The notes below the pieces were generated by a model that had not been told where the DNA came from, did not search any database, and saw nothing but the letters and a program-made list of their open reading frames with translations. From the NCBI RefSeq assembly GCF_042453785.1, contig NC_091674.1:29585501-29649500 (forward strand): a stretch of 64,000 bases of DNA, written 5' to 3'. Below are positions 54,664 to 64,000 of the stretch, one piece after another (position 1 is the first letter of the stretch; each line of letters opens with the position of its first letter). Position numbers and translations under genes: made by a program. Origin of the DNA: Malus domestica. Taxonomy: Eukaryota > Streptophyta > Magnoliopsida > Rosales > Rosaceae.

Positions 54664-56640
54664 TCAATCTATGACAACCAGCTTCTGGTACAATTCCCCG
54701 GAGATGGCCTCTTCCATAATACGTTCCGGGCTGATGTCAATTTCACCGTCTTCATCCAAGAACAATTTCATCAAATTCTTGGAGAAACCACTCAAGAGAG
54801 CCACTCCTTTTTGTGATCCAGACACTGGCGTAGAACGCGAGTGTCTCAGATTCCAAAACACAATCTGGGGCACCACATCCCCGTACCCTTTCTCCTCAAA
54901 CTTCCTTTGTATTACCTCATAATCAGTCTCCCACTTCCCGCTCTCCTCCCTACCACTACCAGTATCCCAACCCCATCCCCCAGGATACCTGCAACTCGAA
55001 GCCGAAGCCTCATCGAACTCCATGTCGCTAAACACAAAGATTCTCTTGATCATATGCTCTGGTTTCAAATTCCCATTCACGGCCACTTCCAAAAGTAAAT
55101 CAAACACTTTCTGGAAATCAGTGTTCGCACCCCATTCCATCCTCCTTATAAACTCGCACTTCGAACTTAGATCATCGCCTTGTATCAAATGTAGCTGAGG
55201 GTCATGACTGAAAGTGATGACCTTTCCCTTCCACGGCTCTCCACTCAGTTCGGACAACAACAGTCCTAAAGCAACACACACCTCCATCGGAGTCCCGCAC
55301 ATGCTTCCCGAGACATCACACACAGCCAAACAATTTTTCATCTTGCCTTGTTTCAACATGTCCTCCACCATTCTTTTCCAATGCAGCTCACCCACTTCCC
55401 CGCCATCACCATCTTTCAGCGAGGCTATGATCTCATGAGGAAGCAGAGCACCCGCCGCAATCTTAGACTTTCCAGCCTTCACGTCCTCCAAATACTTCTT
55501 AAACCTCTCTTCATCGTGCTTCATGAACTTTTCTTTGTAAAGTTTCATGGCCACGGAGGCCACACGATTGTACGGAATAGCTCCCCATTGATTAGCACCC
55601 ATATACACCTCGGGCAACTGCAACACCTTCCTCAACGGCACCAGCACCTCCTTCCTCAGCCGGTCTCTCACTCTGTACGCGTAATGCGCCTCCTCTACAC
55701 CTTCATATTCCAGGTAGGATTCTCGCGGAAACACCTTCCTTGCAATCGCTTCACAGAGAAGAGTGGAGCGATCGAAGGAGGAGTCGAGGGAAGGGCACCA
55801 CTTCGCCGCCAGGGTGATCTTCTTGTACTCATTGGACTTGAAATTTTCGAGATCCGACCTCAAGCACTCCGCAAAGAGATCCGAAACCTGATGGTGCAAG
55901 AACCGGTAATCCGGGTCACGCTGGTACCTCGCAACAGCCTTCTTCGCCATGGCGATCTTCTTCTCTTTCCTCGCAGCACTCACCTTTTCTTTTTCCAATT
56001 TTACCCTCTCCAATGCCTTCATCATCTTAACCGCTTTAGGCTCACTCTGTCTCCTGCCGTTGATTGCTCCAGAGATTTTAGTACTAGTACGTCGGGTTCT
56101 TCTCCATAACAGTCGCCGGATTGTCGGTCTCCTACGGCCGAGAAATCTTCCTTTTGCAATGGACCACTCCTCCCTTTGCTTCTTCCTGACGTCATGGCCT
56201 TCTAGAAGGCGGTATAGAATCTCCGGCATGTCTTTAAAATACCCGAATTCGGCAAAGGAAGCGAGGTTGCAGGCTAGGGTTTTGGGGTGGTTCTTGTGGA
56301 GCCAAAATGCCGCCGTGTAGAACCCTTCCTTATCGGACTTTCCGGTGCCGCGGACTCCACGGAGGTTGCATATGAGCTTGAGGGTGGTTAGGGCGTCGTG
56401 GGCCCAGGCCAGAGGAAGTTGTTGGTTGATATAGGAGGCGGGGGTGGATGGTACGATTTGGAAGAAGAGATCGAGGCAGGCGTTGCCGGAGGAGAGGAAG
56501 GTGCCCGAACCGTTCTCGGTGAAGCCCATGGGCGGTCGGGACCCGCTGGGAGCGGGATTGGGTTGTGCTACTGGGGCGAAGGTGTTGATCTGTGGAGGAC
56601 CAACAATAGGAATAGCACGTGGAGGAGAAGGAGGAGCCAT
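54664..56640 (-). CDS. DUF2828 protein with C-terminal vWA-like domain
   Basis: A single-exon 658-residue protein, about the usual length for this plant family. A Pro-rich N-terminus (MAPPSPPRAIPIVGPPQINT) precedes the DUF2828 region from about residue 45 (GTFLSSGNACLDLFFQIVPS). A basic Lys/Arg-rich middle (about 160-230) is followed by YRFLHHQVSDLFAECLRSDL and AAKWCPSLDSSFDRSTLLCE. The C-terminal vWA-like domain starts near 435 with NCLAVCDVSGSMCGTPMEVC; DVSGS is a MIDAS-type DxSxS metal site. NTDFQKVFDLLLEVA and FVFSDMEFDEASA follow. The biochemical function of the family is not known to me. The frame is intact with no sign of decay. Confidence 0.93.
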   Translation of the reverse strand: MAPPSPPRAIPIVGPPQINTFAPVAQPNPAPSGSRPPMGFTENGSGTFLSSGNACLDLFFQIVPSTPASYINQQLPLAWAHDALTTLKLICNLRGVRGTGKSDKEGFYTAAFWLHKNHPKTLACNLASFAEFGYFKDMPEILYRLLEGHDVRKKQREEWSIAKGRFLGRRRPTIRRLLWRRTRRTSTKISGAINGRRQSEPKAVKMMKALERVKLEKEKVSAARKEKKIAMAKKAVARYQRDPDYRFLHHQVSDLFAECLRSDLENFKSNEYKKITLAAKWCPSLDSSFDRSTLLCEAIARKVFPRESYLEYEGVEEAHYAYRVRDRLRKEVLVPLRKVLQLPEVYMGANQWGAIPYNRVASVAMKLYKEKFMKHDEERFKKYLEDVKAGKSKIAAGALLPHEIIASLKDGDGGEVGELHWKRMVEDMLKQGKMKNCLAVCDVSGSMCGTPMEVCVALGLLLSELSGEPWKGKVITFSHDPQLHLIQGDDLSSKCEFIRRMEWGANTDFQKVFDLLLEVAVNGNLKPEHMIKRIFVFSDMEFDEASASSCRYPGGWGWDTGSGREESGKWETDYEVIQRKFEEKGYGDVVPQIVFWNLRHSRSTPVSGSQKGVALLSGFSKNLMKLFLDEDGEIDISPERIMEEAISGELYQKLVVID

Positions 56641-57724
56641 TGGAGTGAGCTTGTTGTGAAGAGATGTGAAAGGCCCAAATGAAATTAGGGTTTCGTTTGC
56701 AGTCTTCTGCTGGATATATTACCTTTTTATACGCGATTGTTTACTTGTGGGGCACGGATTTTTTTCCCTTTCCCAAAATAATCACTATTGGATAATATTA
56801 TATAGGTACTAAGGAAAATTATATATACCCATTTTTTTTTTGACCAAATTAAAAGATGATACGTGTTTTTTTTAAAAGTTAAAAGATAAAAAATAATATA
56901 AGGACTATTTTAAAACAATAAAATTGTATTAAAATATCATTAATTGGACCATATCTACAAGTGAGTATGAGAAATTTTTCAGTGTGCTTTGGAACATGGG
57001 CAGTACACCACAAGTCATTAATACTATCGGAGATAACTTTTTGTTTTCAAGTGTTCCTCCAATTATATAATAACATGTGACATATTATTTCGTGCTCCAA
57101 GCATATTGAAAAATCTCTCAATAAGTACCTAAGTATTATCCATAACCAGTTGAAAGAAAACTAAATTCAAATGGAATTGAAACTGAAAAGTTGTAGCACT
57201 ACAAGGAATACCCACACTACACACTGACAGCAATCCGTTCTTATTGTATGTTTTAGCAACTCACTTCAGTCCCTAATGTGGTTTGGGACAGTGCAGCTAC
57301 AGATACCCCTCCGTCCCTTCTATATCCGTCCCAACCAGTTTTCCATTTTAAACTAAATTAATCAGCATTTTCTTCCATCAGTCTCCTATATGAAATCCCA
57401 CTTTTATTCAATTATTTTATTACTTTATTTTTGGTTAACATGAAATTTGAGTGAGATATTTATTATGTCCAGTAAATGACTTTCTCGCTCCTCTCCTCGA
57501 TTAGGGAACGGGCCAGTTTGAATAACGTGGTGGTCTATCCAGTGTTCTTCCTTGGCTTGCTACTTCTGCTGAATGTGCAACCTGAGAATTGAGTCAATAA
57601 ATAAAAGGCCAAACGTACGAAATGGGCAAATGAACAAATCAATCTGAAAAAAAATCACATACCATATTCAGATTTGGTAAAATCCCCATGCCCTTAACCT
57701 TTCAACAAACCATCTCCAAATTAG
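56641..57724. other. DUF2828 upstream region and gene-free stretch
   Basis: Promoter side of the DUF2828 gene followed by AT-rich sequence. CACTACAAGGAATACCCACA at about 57198 resembles one end of a CACTA element, but no opposite end was found. Confidence 0.4.
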
Positions 57725-58277
57725 TGTTGGGGCTTAAAAAGACTTCACTACTTTGGAGACGTTTATCTCACAAAGAAGAATGTAGTGCATCGGAATTGAT
57801 AGACAAAAGAAAGAAAGAACACTCAATGTATTACACAAGATTTTTATTCACTCACAAACTTAGTACAAGAGGAAACACGCAAACACTCTCACACTTCTTG
57901 CTCTCTTACTTGCTCTCACTTCTTCTTGCTGCATAGCAACACACACACACACACCTAAATTTATAGGCAAGCAATAACCGACTCACCAAGTCAGTGCAAT
58001 TGGACTAAGTTCCTCCTAGCCACAAGTTTTAATTATTCTAGAGTTTTCTATAACAATTCATCAAACATCCTTGCAGACTTAATAAGCTCAAATGCTAGAA
58101 TTGTCTAGCATATTAATATGCATGCATGATGCACCGACTTTGGTGCTAGAATTCTCTAGCATTTCCTGTGTATTCACCGACATGCTTCTTGCTAGAATTA
58201 TCTAGCATTTGTATGAATCTTGTATTGCCTTTTCAACATGGGCTGGACTCGGCCCAAGACTAGATTAGAATTCAACA
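57725..58277 (-). repeat. Copia 2 3' LTR
   Basis: 553 bp, TGTTGGGGC to ATTCAACA on the plus strand. It carries several CTAGAATT...CTAGCAT motifs and a CA microsatellite. Confidence 0.96.
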
Positions 58278-61200
58278 TCCCCCCTTAATCTTGTCTTGTG
58301 ACGCCGATTGAGTTTCTTAATCTGACAAAGTCTTCTTGTTTGAGTGGCTTGGTGAATATGTCGGCGACTTGGTCTTGAGACTTCACGTATTCCACTTGCA
58401 CATCCTTTCTTGCAATACACTCTCTTATGTAATGATAGCGGGTATCTATGTGTTTGCTCCTGTCATGGAATACTGGATTCTTTGCTAGAGCTATTGCAGA
58501 CTTGTTGTCGACATAGATCTCTGTTGGCTCTTCTTGTGGCATGCTTAATTCTTTCAGCAAGTTTCTCAGCCAGATTGCATGACATACACATGAGGTAGCA
58601 GCTACGTATTCAGCTTCGTAGGTAGAGAGAGTGACAATCGGTTGCTTCTTCGACATCCATGTGAATGCAGTGTCTTCCATGAAGAACACAAATCCAGTAG
58701 TGCTTTTTCTGTCGTTAGAATTTCTTGCCCAATCACTGTCGCTATATCCAACAAATTTGTAGTTACTAGAACTTGAATAGAACAAGCCAAAGTTAACAGT
58801 ACTTTAAGGTATCGAAGAATTCTTTTGGCTGTCTTCAAATGTGTAGTTGTGGGATTCTCCATATAGCGACTGACTAATTTGACGGCATAGAGAATGTCTG
58901 GTCTTGTGCAAGTCAAGTAGCGCAAGCTTCCAACTAAACTTTTGAAAAATGTTGGATCTACGTTTTCTCCTTTGTCATGCTTGGTTAGTTTGACTCAGCA
59001 CTCCACTGGTGTGCTTATGGGCTTGCAGTCGTCCATTTTAAACTTTTTCAGTATCTCCTTTGTGTAGCTTTCATGGGAGATGAAAATGCTTTCTTCGTTC
59101 TGCTGTACTTCCATGCCTAGGTAGTATGCCATTAGCCCGATGTCGGTCATCTCAAATTCTTTGGTCATCACTCTCTTGAACTCTTCATACATGCTTGGAT
59201 TACTTCCGGTGAAGATTAGATCATCCACATATAAGCACATAATAAGAATATCTTCATCCTTGACTTTGATGTAGAAAGCATGTTCATGAGGGCACTTGAT
59301 GAAGTTGTTTTCTTGGAAGTACTTGTCGATGTGACTATTCCATGCTCTTGGCGCTTGTTTTAACCCATAGAGGGCTTTCTTCAGCTTCAGAACTTTGTCT
59401 TCATGCCCTTTGATTTCATAGCCTGACGGTTGCTAAATGTAGACTTCTTCTTCAAGGACTCCATTTAGGAAAGCGGACTTCACATCCATTTGTTGAATCT
59501 TCCATTTATTTTGAGCTGCCAAAGAAATTAGTAATCGTATAGTTTCCAACCGAGCAACGGGTGCAAATACCTCATCATAGTCGATTTCGGCTCTTTGACT
59601 ATAGCCCTTCGCCACTAGTCTCGCCTTGTATCTTTCAACCTTTCCGGTGGCATTCTTCTTTATCTTATACACCCACTTGACTCCGATGGCTTTGTGTCAT
59701 TTCGGAAGAATAGCGAGTTCCCATGTATCGTTCTTATGGATTGCTTCAATTTCTTCATCCATTGCTTTCCTCCACTTACTATCTTGCACTGCTTCTTGGA
59801 AGTCAACTGGTTCACAATCAGCAAAGAGACATAAAAGTGTAGGATTATCGAGTCTTTCAGCTACCTCATAGAGATCTCGTAGATTCTTGTGCGTGGTACT
59901 TCTCTTTCATTTAGACTCCCACTTGACGATGCTGATGCTGGTAAATTACCATGATTGGTTAATGTTGGTGAAGCAGGTGGAGTAGTGGATTCTTGTTGAA
60001 CCTCTCTTGCTTGCTCCATCATCCCTTGTTCATTCTCTTCTTCAAACTGAGGAAAAAAGTGAAGATCACCTACATGAGAGCCAAAATCCCATTCTCCTTC
60101 TTCATCGAACATCACGTCTCGACTGATCACCGTCTTCCCATTGTTTGGATTATACAGTTTATAACCTTTTGAATTTGAGTCATAGCCGATGAAGATGAAC
60201 TTCTCACTTTTGTCGTCGAGTTTCGTCCTCCTCTCGTCTGGTACATGTACATGGGCTATGCTTCCAAAAACTCTTAGATGAGAGATACCTGGTTTTCTTC
60301 CACTCCATGCTTCTTGCGGAGTCTTTCCTCACACACTTCTTGTTGAAGACCGATTTGATAGGTAGACAGCACATGCTACAGCTTCTGCCCATAACTCCTT
60401 AGGCAATCTCTTGCTTTTGAGCATGCTTCGAGCCATGTCGAGAATGGTTCGATTTTTTATTTCCACCCCACCATTTTGTTGAGGGGATCTTGGAACTGTC
60501 AAAGGTTGACGAATTCCATTGGCTCCACAGAATTCTTGAAATTCATTTGAAGTGAATTCTCCTCCTCGATCAGATCTCATGGCTTTGATCTTGCAACCAC
60601 TTTCTTTCTCTACAGCAGCTTTGAACTTCTTGAATGCTCCAAATACCTTTGATTTCTGCTTTAAGAAATACACCCAGGTTTTCCTTGAAAAATCATCAAT
60701 GAAGAGAAGGAAATAATTATTTTTACCCAAAGAGCTTGGTTTTATTGGACCGCACACATCGGTATGAATGAGCTCGAGTGGCTTCTGGGCTCTTATGGTT
60801 GACTCATTTGGAAAGTTTTTCCTGAATTGTTTCCCAAGTAAACATCCTTCGCAAACTTGATCAGGGCGACTGATGCACGGTAAGCCTCTCACCATCTCCT
60901 TCTTGGATAATAACTTTATTCCCCCAAAGTTAAGATGCCCAAAACGAAGATGCCAAAGCCATGATGTGTCTTTGTAACATGTTTTGAGGCACTTTGCAAC
61001 ATCATTTTGAATATTCATAGGAAACATCCTATTCTTTGACATTTTCACCTTGGCAATTAATCTTCCTTTGTCATTTCTAAGAAAAAGGCTATAATTTTTC
61101 ATGTGAATATCATAACCTTTTTTCTAAGAGTTGACCCAAGCTCAAAATGTTGCTTTTCATATTGGGCACGTAGTAGACATTTGAAATTAATTGGTGACTG

Positions 61201-62064
61201 CCATTTTTTAGGGGAATTAGGATGTTACCTTTTCCTTTGACGGGTATTTCGTATTCGTCTCCAAAAGAAACGTTTCCACTTATCGATTCATTGAGCTCTA
61301 CAAACATGCTTCTTCTTCCGCACATGTGGTTGTTGGCGCCAGTGTCAAGATACCATGTATAGTCTTGGTCTCCATCATTGTTCTTGCATGCTAGTAGCAC
61401 AATCCCATTATCTTCGTTCTCTTTTTTCACATAATTAACCTTCTCATCAGGCCTGTTGCTTGGAGCTCTACATTCCCAAGCATAATGCCCAAACTTTTGA
61501 CAGTTGTAGCATTGAACTTGAGATTTTTCATACCTCAAGTTTGAGAGCCCTCTTCCACGACCTTTTGTTGAGCTTTCTCCTCTTTCGCAGTTGTTATGGT
61601 TGTTGAAGTTCCAGCCACGTCCACATCCATGTCCATGTCCGCGACCTCGACTGCGACTTCTTTCGTACTGGCTTCTCTTGTTGTTCAAGCTTTCTTTTTT
61701 CTTTTTTGGCTGGACATGCGTCTTGAGGAGCTGCTCATCATTTCCTTGCCTTTTCTTATGTTTCTCTTCATATGTTTGTAGCGAACCCATTAATTGCTCT
61801 ATACTAATTTCTTCTAAGTTTTTAGTTTCTTCAATTGTCACGACAATGTGCTTGAACTTGGGGTCCAACGAGCGTAGTATCTTCTCCATAATTCTAACAT
61901 CTTCTAACTTTTCTCCATTTCTTTTTAATTGATTGGAAATGGCTAAGACTCTTGAAAAATAATCAGAGATTGATTCAGACCCTTTCATTTGTAGAGATTC
62001 AAACTCACCTCTTAGTACTTGCAGACGAACCTTTTTCACTTGTTCGGCTCCTTTGTAAGAGGTT

Positions 62065-62905
62065 AGAATTATGTACTTGTGTCATTTGTATTAAATCATT
62101 CACTTGTACTCACTAAAAGAGAGCTTGAACCTATGTACTTGTGTAAACCCTTCACAATTAATGAGAACTCCTCTATTTCGTGGACGTAGCCAATATGGGT
62201 GAACCACGTACATCTGATGTTTGCTTTCCTATCTCTATCCATTTATATACTTATCCACGCTAATGACCGGAGCAATCTAGCGAAGATCACAAAAAGCGAC
62301 CGTTTTCGCTACCTAGGATCTATCTTGCAAGAGAACGAAGAATTAGATGGAGATCTCAACCATAGAATACAAGCTAGATGGATGAAGTGTAAGAGTGCAT
62401 CCGGCGTGTTGTGTGACCGTCGTAGGTCACTGAAGCTCAAGGGAAAATTTTATAGGACGGCAATAAGGCCAGCGATGTTGTATGGCACAGAATGTTGGGC
62501 GGTGAAGCATCAACACGTACACAAAATGGGTGTAGCGGAGATAAGGATGCTTCGTGGGATGTGTGGGCACACGAGAAAGGATAAGATTGTGAATGAGGAT
62601 ATCCGAGGTAAAGTAGGAGTAGCCGAAGTTGAAGGAAAGATGAGAGAAAATCGGTTACGGTGGTTTGGACATGTGCAAAGAAGGCCTACTGACGCTCCGG
62701 TTCGAAGATGTGACTACGGAACAGAGGTTCGGGGCCGAAGGGGTAGAGGAAGACCTAGGAAAACTTTGGAAGAGACCCTAAGAAAAGACTTAGAGTACTT
62801 GGATCTAACGGAGGACATGACACAAAACCGAGCGCAATGGCGTTCTAGGATTCATATAGCCGACCCCACTTAGTGGGAAAAGGCTTTGTTGTTGTTGTTG
62901 TTGTT
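62065..62905 (+). mobile_element. Chimeric retro-insertion: LTR leader fused to RTE LINE 3' end
   Basis: Positions about 62082-62290 match the minus strand of the LTR at 2530-2780 (CTCACTAAAAGAGAGCTTGA, CGTGGACGTAGCC). From about 62290 the sequence is the RTE LINE protein C-terminus (to 62873) and ends in (TTG)n at 62888-62905. Flanking 19-bp duplications show that this composite was inserted in one event. Confidence 0.9.
62286..62873 (+). pseudogene. RTE LINE reverse transcriptase C-terminal fragment
   Basis: It reads KSDRFRYLGSILQENEELDG, KLKGKFYRTAIRPAMLYGTE, MLRGMCGHTRKDKIVNEDIR, ENRLRWFGHVQRRPTDAPVR and ends RAQWRSRIHIADPT. This is the conserved tail of plant RTE-type LINE proteins, after the RT core. 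The endonuclease and RT catalytic domains are missing, so it is a 5'-truncated copy, although the remaining frame is open. Confidence 0.9.
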
Positions 62906-63239
62906 GGCTCCTTTGTAAGAGGTTTAAAGCTTCTCACATGCTTGCTTGGCAGAGGTTGCACTCGAGACCTTCTCAAAGCCATTGTCATATAATGCTTGGT
63001 AGATGAGGTAGAGAGCCTTCTTGTCTCTCTTTCTTGAATCTTTCAAACTCTCATTCTAGGGTTGGGACAGAGTAGCTTCATCTTCTGGCTCAGCGTAGCA
63101 TTTCTCCACGACTTCCCATACATCGTGTGCTCCCAAAAGGGCCTTCATTTTGATACTCCAATTATCGAAGTTGTTGTTGTCGAGCACTGGAACTTAGAAG
63201 GCTGCCATAACGTTGCTAGCCATAGCTCTGGTACCACTT

Positions 63240-63792
63240 TGTTGGGGCTTAAAAAGACTTCACTACTTTGGAGACATTTATCTCACAAAGAAGAATGTAG
63301 AGCAGCGGAATTGATAGGCAAGAGAAAGAAAGAACACTCAATGTATTACACAAGATTTTTATTCACTCACAAACTTAGTACAAGAGGAAACACTCAAACA
63401 CTCTCACACTTCTTGCTCTCTTACTTGCTCTCACTTCTTCTTGTTGCATAGCAACACACACACACACACCTAAATTTATAGGCAAGCAATAACCGACTCA
63501 CCAAGTCGGTGCAATTGGACTAAGTTCCTTCTAGCCACAAGTTTTAATTATTCTAGAGTTTTCTATAACAATTCATCAAACATCCTTGCCGACTTAATAA
63601 GCTCAAATGCTAGAATTGTCTAGCATATTAATATGCATGCATGATGCACCGACTTTGGTGCTAGAATTCTCTAGCATTTCCTGTGTATTCACCGACATGC
63701 TTCTTGCTAGAATTATCTAGCATTTGTATGAATCTTGTATTGCCTTTTCAACATGGGCTGGACTCGGCCCAAGACTAGATTAGAATTCAACA
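63240..63792 (-). repeat. Copia 2 5' LTR
   Basis: 553 bp, partner of 57725-58277. The primer-binding site lies directly inside it at 63225-63236. Confidence 0.96.
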
Positions 63793-63797
63793 ATCAG

Positions 63798-64000
63798 GTC
63801 CTGTTAAATAAACATCCAATTATTCTCAATAAGCTCAAAAAAGAAAAAGAAAAAGAAAATCAAATCAGTCCCAAATCTGTATTCCTTGTACTGTAGGAGC
63901 AGAAACAATACAGTTATACTCAAGTTAAGTGGCTTCTATTTTTCTCAATTGCAGTCCCTTCAGGACTTCAGAAATGAAGCACCATTTACTTGTGCATCAA
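63798..64000. other. Right flank, no gene
   Basis: Short AT-rich sequence after the copia element; nothing recognisable. Confidence 0.5.

Larger units (their letters stand above)
62046..62924. repeat. 19-bp target site duplication around the LINE chimera
   Basis: GGCTCCTTTGTAAGAGGTT occurs exactly at 62046-62064 and 62906-62924. Removing one copy plus the insert restores the gag frame at this place (TSYKGAEQVKKVR). Confidence 0.97.
58285..63223 (-). pseudogene. Copia 2 gag-pol, interrupted
   Basis: Gag starts at the ATG at 63221-63223 but meets a stop at codon 10. The gag body (62045-61110) contains the knuckle CYNCQKFGHYAWEC and the protease motif WYLDTGANNHMCG. Integrase (61102-60329) includes HLRFGHLNFGGIKLL, VCGPIKPSSLGKN, RSDRGGEFTSN and PQQNGGVEIKNRT. 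RT pieces contain [30 protein letters not shown] (59672-59433) and CLYVDDLIFTG (59240-58995). RNase H (58785-58285) contains GYSDSDWARN and YVDNKSAIALAKN. Stops after EEVYI and PVEC and a frameshift near 58795 show it cannot produce a full polyprotein. Confidence 0.93.
57725..63792 (-). mobile_element. Copia-type LTR retrotransposon 2, full length but mutated
   Basis: Both LTRs are 553 bp (57725-58277 and 63240-63792) and differ at about ten positions. Flanks ATTAG (57720-57724) and ATCAG (63793-63797) are a target duplication with one change. The primer-binding site next to the 5' LTR reads TGGTACCAGAGC on the minus strand (63225-63236), one base from the usual initiator Met tRNA match. The polypurine tract (minus strand AAGGGGGGA) adjoins the 3' LTR. 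A LINE chimera interrupts gag at 62065-62905. Confidence 0.96.

Noticed and set aside
55348-56109. Plus-strand frame within the DUF2828 gene
   Set aside because: Antisense shadow; the minus-strand protein has clear conserved domains.
57198-57220. CACTACAAGGAAT as a CACTA transposon end
   Set aside because: Only one end is visible and there is no target duplication or transposase, so it is noted only as a resemblance.

Overview
This window is plant nuclear DNA, most likely from Rosaceae (apple or pear type). It is AT-rich, has spliced genes with plant-type introns, and carries plant gene families: CYP94 P450, chloroplast ClpS1, a CRS2/PTH-type protein, an ASPG-type aspartic protease, a PPR protein, an F-box/FBA protein and a DUF2828/vWA protein. 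By my reading about half of it is transposable elements. The Rosaceae assignment is inference from the look of the genes and repeats; no search was run.

Left part (1-28.6 kb): a broken tandem duplication. The only intact block is at 24.8-28.6 kb, where a CYP94 P450 gene (minus) and a three-exon ClpS1 gene (plus) diverge from a 673-bp shared promoter. A ClpS1 exon-2 copy (1-554), two CYP94 pseudogenes (1.2-2.5 and 18.0-18.9 kb) and pieces of a CCR4-like deadenylase gene (0.56-0.7 and 15.7-17.3 kb) are left from earlier copies. Insertions split the array. One is a complex non-autonomous LTR-type element (2.5 to about 8.8 kb) holding a coiled-coil ORF, a minisatellite and a 95-bp palindrome-bearing satellite. 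Others are a gypsy-type LTR (9.8-13.7 kb) with two nested hAT elements and a defective copia element (19.3-24.5 kb) with a 5-bp target duplication.

Middle (28.6-46.4 kb): an RTE LINE 3' fragment, a tRNA-Ala(CGC) gene, a tRNA-derived SINE with clear target duplications, a frameshifted PPR gene, LINE and LTR remnants with internal duplications, an intact single-exon aspartic protease gene, a solo LTR sitting inside a small MITE, a hairpin MITE, a Helitron-like remnant, and an intact eight-exon CRS2/peptidyl-tRNA hydrolase-family gene whose exons join into a 264-residue frame.

Right part (46.8-64 kb): a 1.86-kb Mutator-like fold-back element with a 9-bp target duplication, filled with purine/pyrimidine tracts including about 70 pure TTC units, lies 463 bp upstream of the CRS2-like start codon. 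It is followed by two further Mutator-like elements, a broken F-box gene, an intact DUF2828/vWA gene, and a complete-length but mutated copia element (57.7-63.8 kb). The copia gag is interrupted by a chimeric LTR/LINE retro-insertion with a 19-bp target duplication.

Likely functional host genes: CYP94 (fatty-acid or hormone hydroxylation at the ER), ClpS1 (chloroplast protease adaptor), tRNA-Ala, the aspartic protease, the CRS2/PTH-like gene and the DUF2828/vWA gene. The PPR and F-box loci look broken. The most unusual items are the TTC/GAA fold-back element, the palindromic satellite, the coiled-coil ORF lying antisense to its LTR, and the LTR/LINE chimera.
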